From Nitrospinota bacterium (GTDB lineage: Bacteria; Nitrospinota; Nitrospinia; UBA9942), in assembly GCA_016200365.1 (NCBI GenBank), contig JACQEW010000335.1, forward strand, positions 1 through 21,225: a DNA stretch of 21,225 nucleotides, read 5' to 3'. The position numbers were made by a program, and so were the translations under genes. Below the pieces are notes generated by a model that saw nothing but the letters and a program-made list of their open reading frames with translations, was not told where the DNA came from and did not search any database. Below, piece by piece: positions 21,043-21,225 of this stretch; the stretch's first letter is position 1, and the number at the start of each line of letters is the position of its first letter.

Positions 21043-21225
21043 TTACTCTATGCTCTGGTCAAATAACAGACCCTTCATTATCTCCTGCGGGTTTATGCCG
21101 CAAGAAGCCGGCTCAATTATCTCCTTTATGTTCCAGTTACCCCCGCCTTTTGACATATCCAGCGTCTTTGGCGGGGTGTATCGCTTGTTCTGACTGTCTA
21201 TGACAACCGCCACCCTCGGTTTTAA
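21043..21225 (-). CDS. C-terminal part of an unidentified minus-strand protein (5' truncated by window end)
   Basis: The minus strand is open from the window edge to a TAA at 21043-21045. It encodes 60 residues including RVAVVIDSQNKRYTPPKTLD and INPQEIMKGLLFDQSIE, with protein-like composition (charged turns, a WNIKEIIE helix, a single Cys). The family is not recognised. It defines a change of strand relative to all genes to the left. A frame on the + strand over the same bases (20960-21193) is less protein-like and is treated as its shadow. Confidence 0.55.
   Translation of the reverse strand, partial: LKPRVAVVIDSQNKRYTPPKTLDMSKGGGNWNIKEIIEPASCGINPQEIMKGLLFDQSIE

Noticed and set aside
20960..21193. 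77-codon + strand frame at the right edge
   Set aside because: The minus strand over the same bases reads as more protein-like frames, so this is treated as a shadow.

Overview
The window is a stretch of bacterial chromosome of moderate, somewhat AT-rich composition. It encodes a Gram-negative cell: there is a TonB-dependent outer-membrane receptor, several Sec signal peptides, a lipoprotein and periplasmic c-type heme sites. The mix of genes suggests an anaerobic or facultative respirer. They include a NosZ-related copper protein, a split cytochrome b with a c-type heme tail, NtrC/sigma-54 control and a heme-containing chemoreceptor. No 16S rRNA or other lineage marker is present. Nitrospirota, Desulfobacterota, Planctomycetota or related candidate phyla are all possible, and I do not commit to one.

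Layout on the + strand: the tail of an unidentified gene (1-90); a large fused membrane/spermidine-synthase-like/TPR protein (270-3152); a TonB-dependent receptor (3197-5125); an NtrC-type response regulator (5242-6624); a type VII MntA/HepT toxin-antitoxin pair (6694-7558); a 392-nt regulatory gap with a textbook sigma-54 promoter and two matching upstream dyads; a small secreted protein (7951-8373) and the NosZ-like protein (8401-10191), closed by a terminator. Next come a small lipoprotein (10429-10899), cytochrome b6-like protein (10983-11606), subunit IV fused to a c-type heme segment (11743-12438), two streptogramin-lyase-like beta-propellers (12512-13798 and 13795-14901), a second fused SpeE-like paralogue (14962-18024), a heme-c chemoreceptor (18148-20166) and a TlpA-like thioredoxin (20354-20848). 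The right edge carries minus-strand remnants and a truncated minus-strand gene.

How the parts may work together (inference): the NtrC-type activator, or a relative, could act from the paired dyads at 7601-7616 and 7684-7699 on the sigma-54 promoter at 7796-7811 and so switch on the small secreted protein and the NosZ-like protein. The NosZ-like protein keeps six of the seven CuZ histidine positions and most of the CuA loop. The expected second CuZ histidine is Asn86 and the first CuA histidine is Met491, so it may not be an ordinary N2O reductase. The downstream cytochrome b/c pair keeps the PEWY quinol-site motif, but no Rieske protein is visible in the window. It is instead followed by two exported beta-propellers.

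A second theme is repeat invasion. Nearly every intergenic gap, and many tolerant linkers inside genes, carry short hairpin elements. Most are arrays of 7-nt units with different unit sequences (ACTGCCT, TTTACAA, CTAAACG, GGCAATT, GAAATTA, CAGAAGA, AATCTTC, GTCAAGG). Others belong to a C-run/G-run palindrome that reads through genes in frame as a PP...KGG.GGF-like peptide, or to cloverleaf-like nested inverted repeats. They abut start codons, contribute a signal peptide, and have hit equivalent loops of the two SpeE-like paralogues independently.
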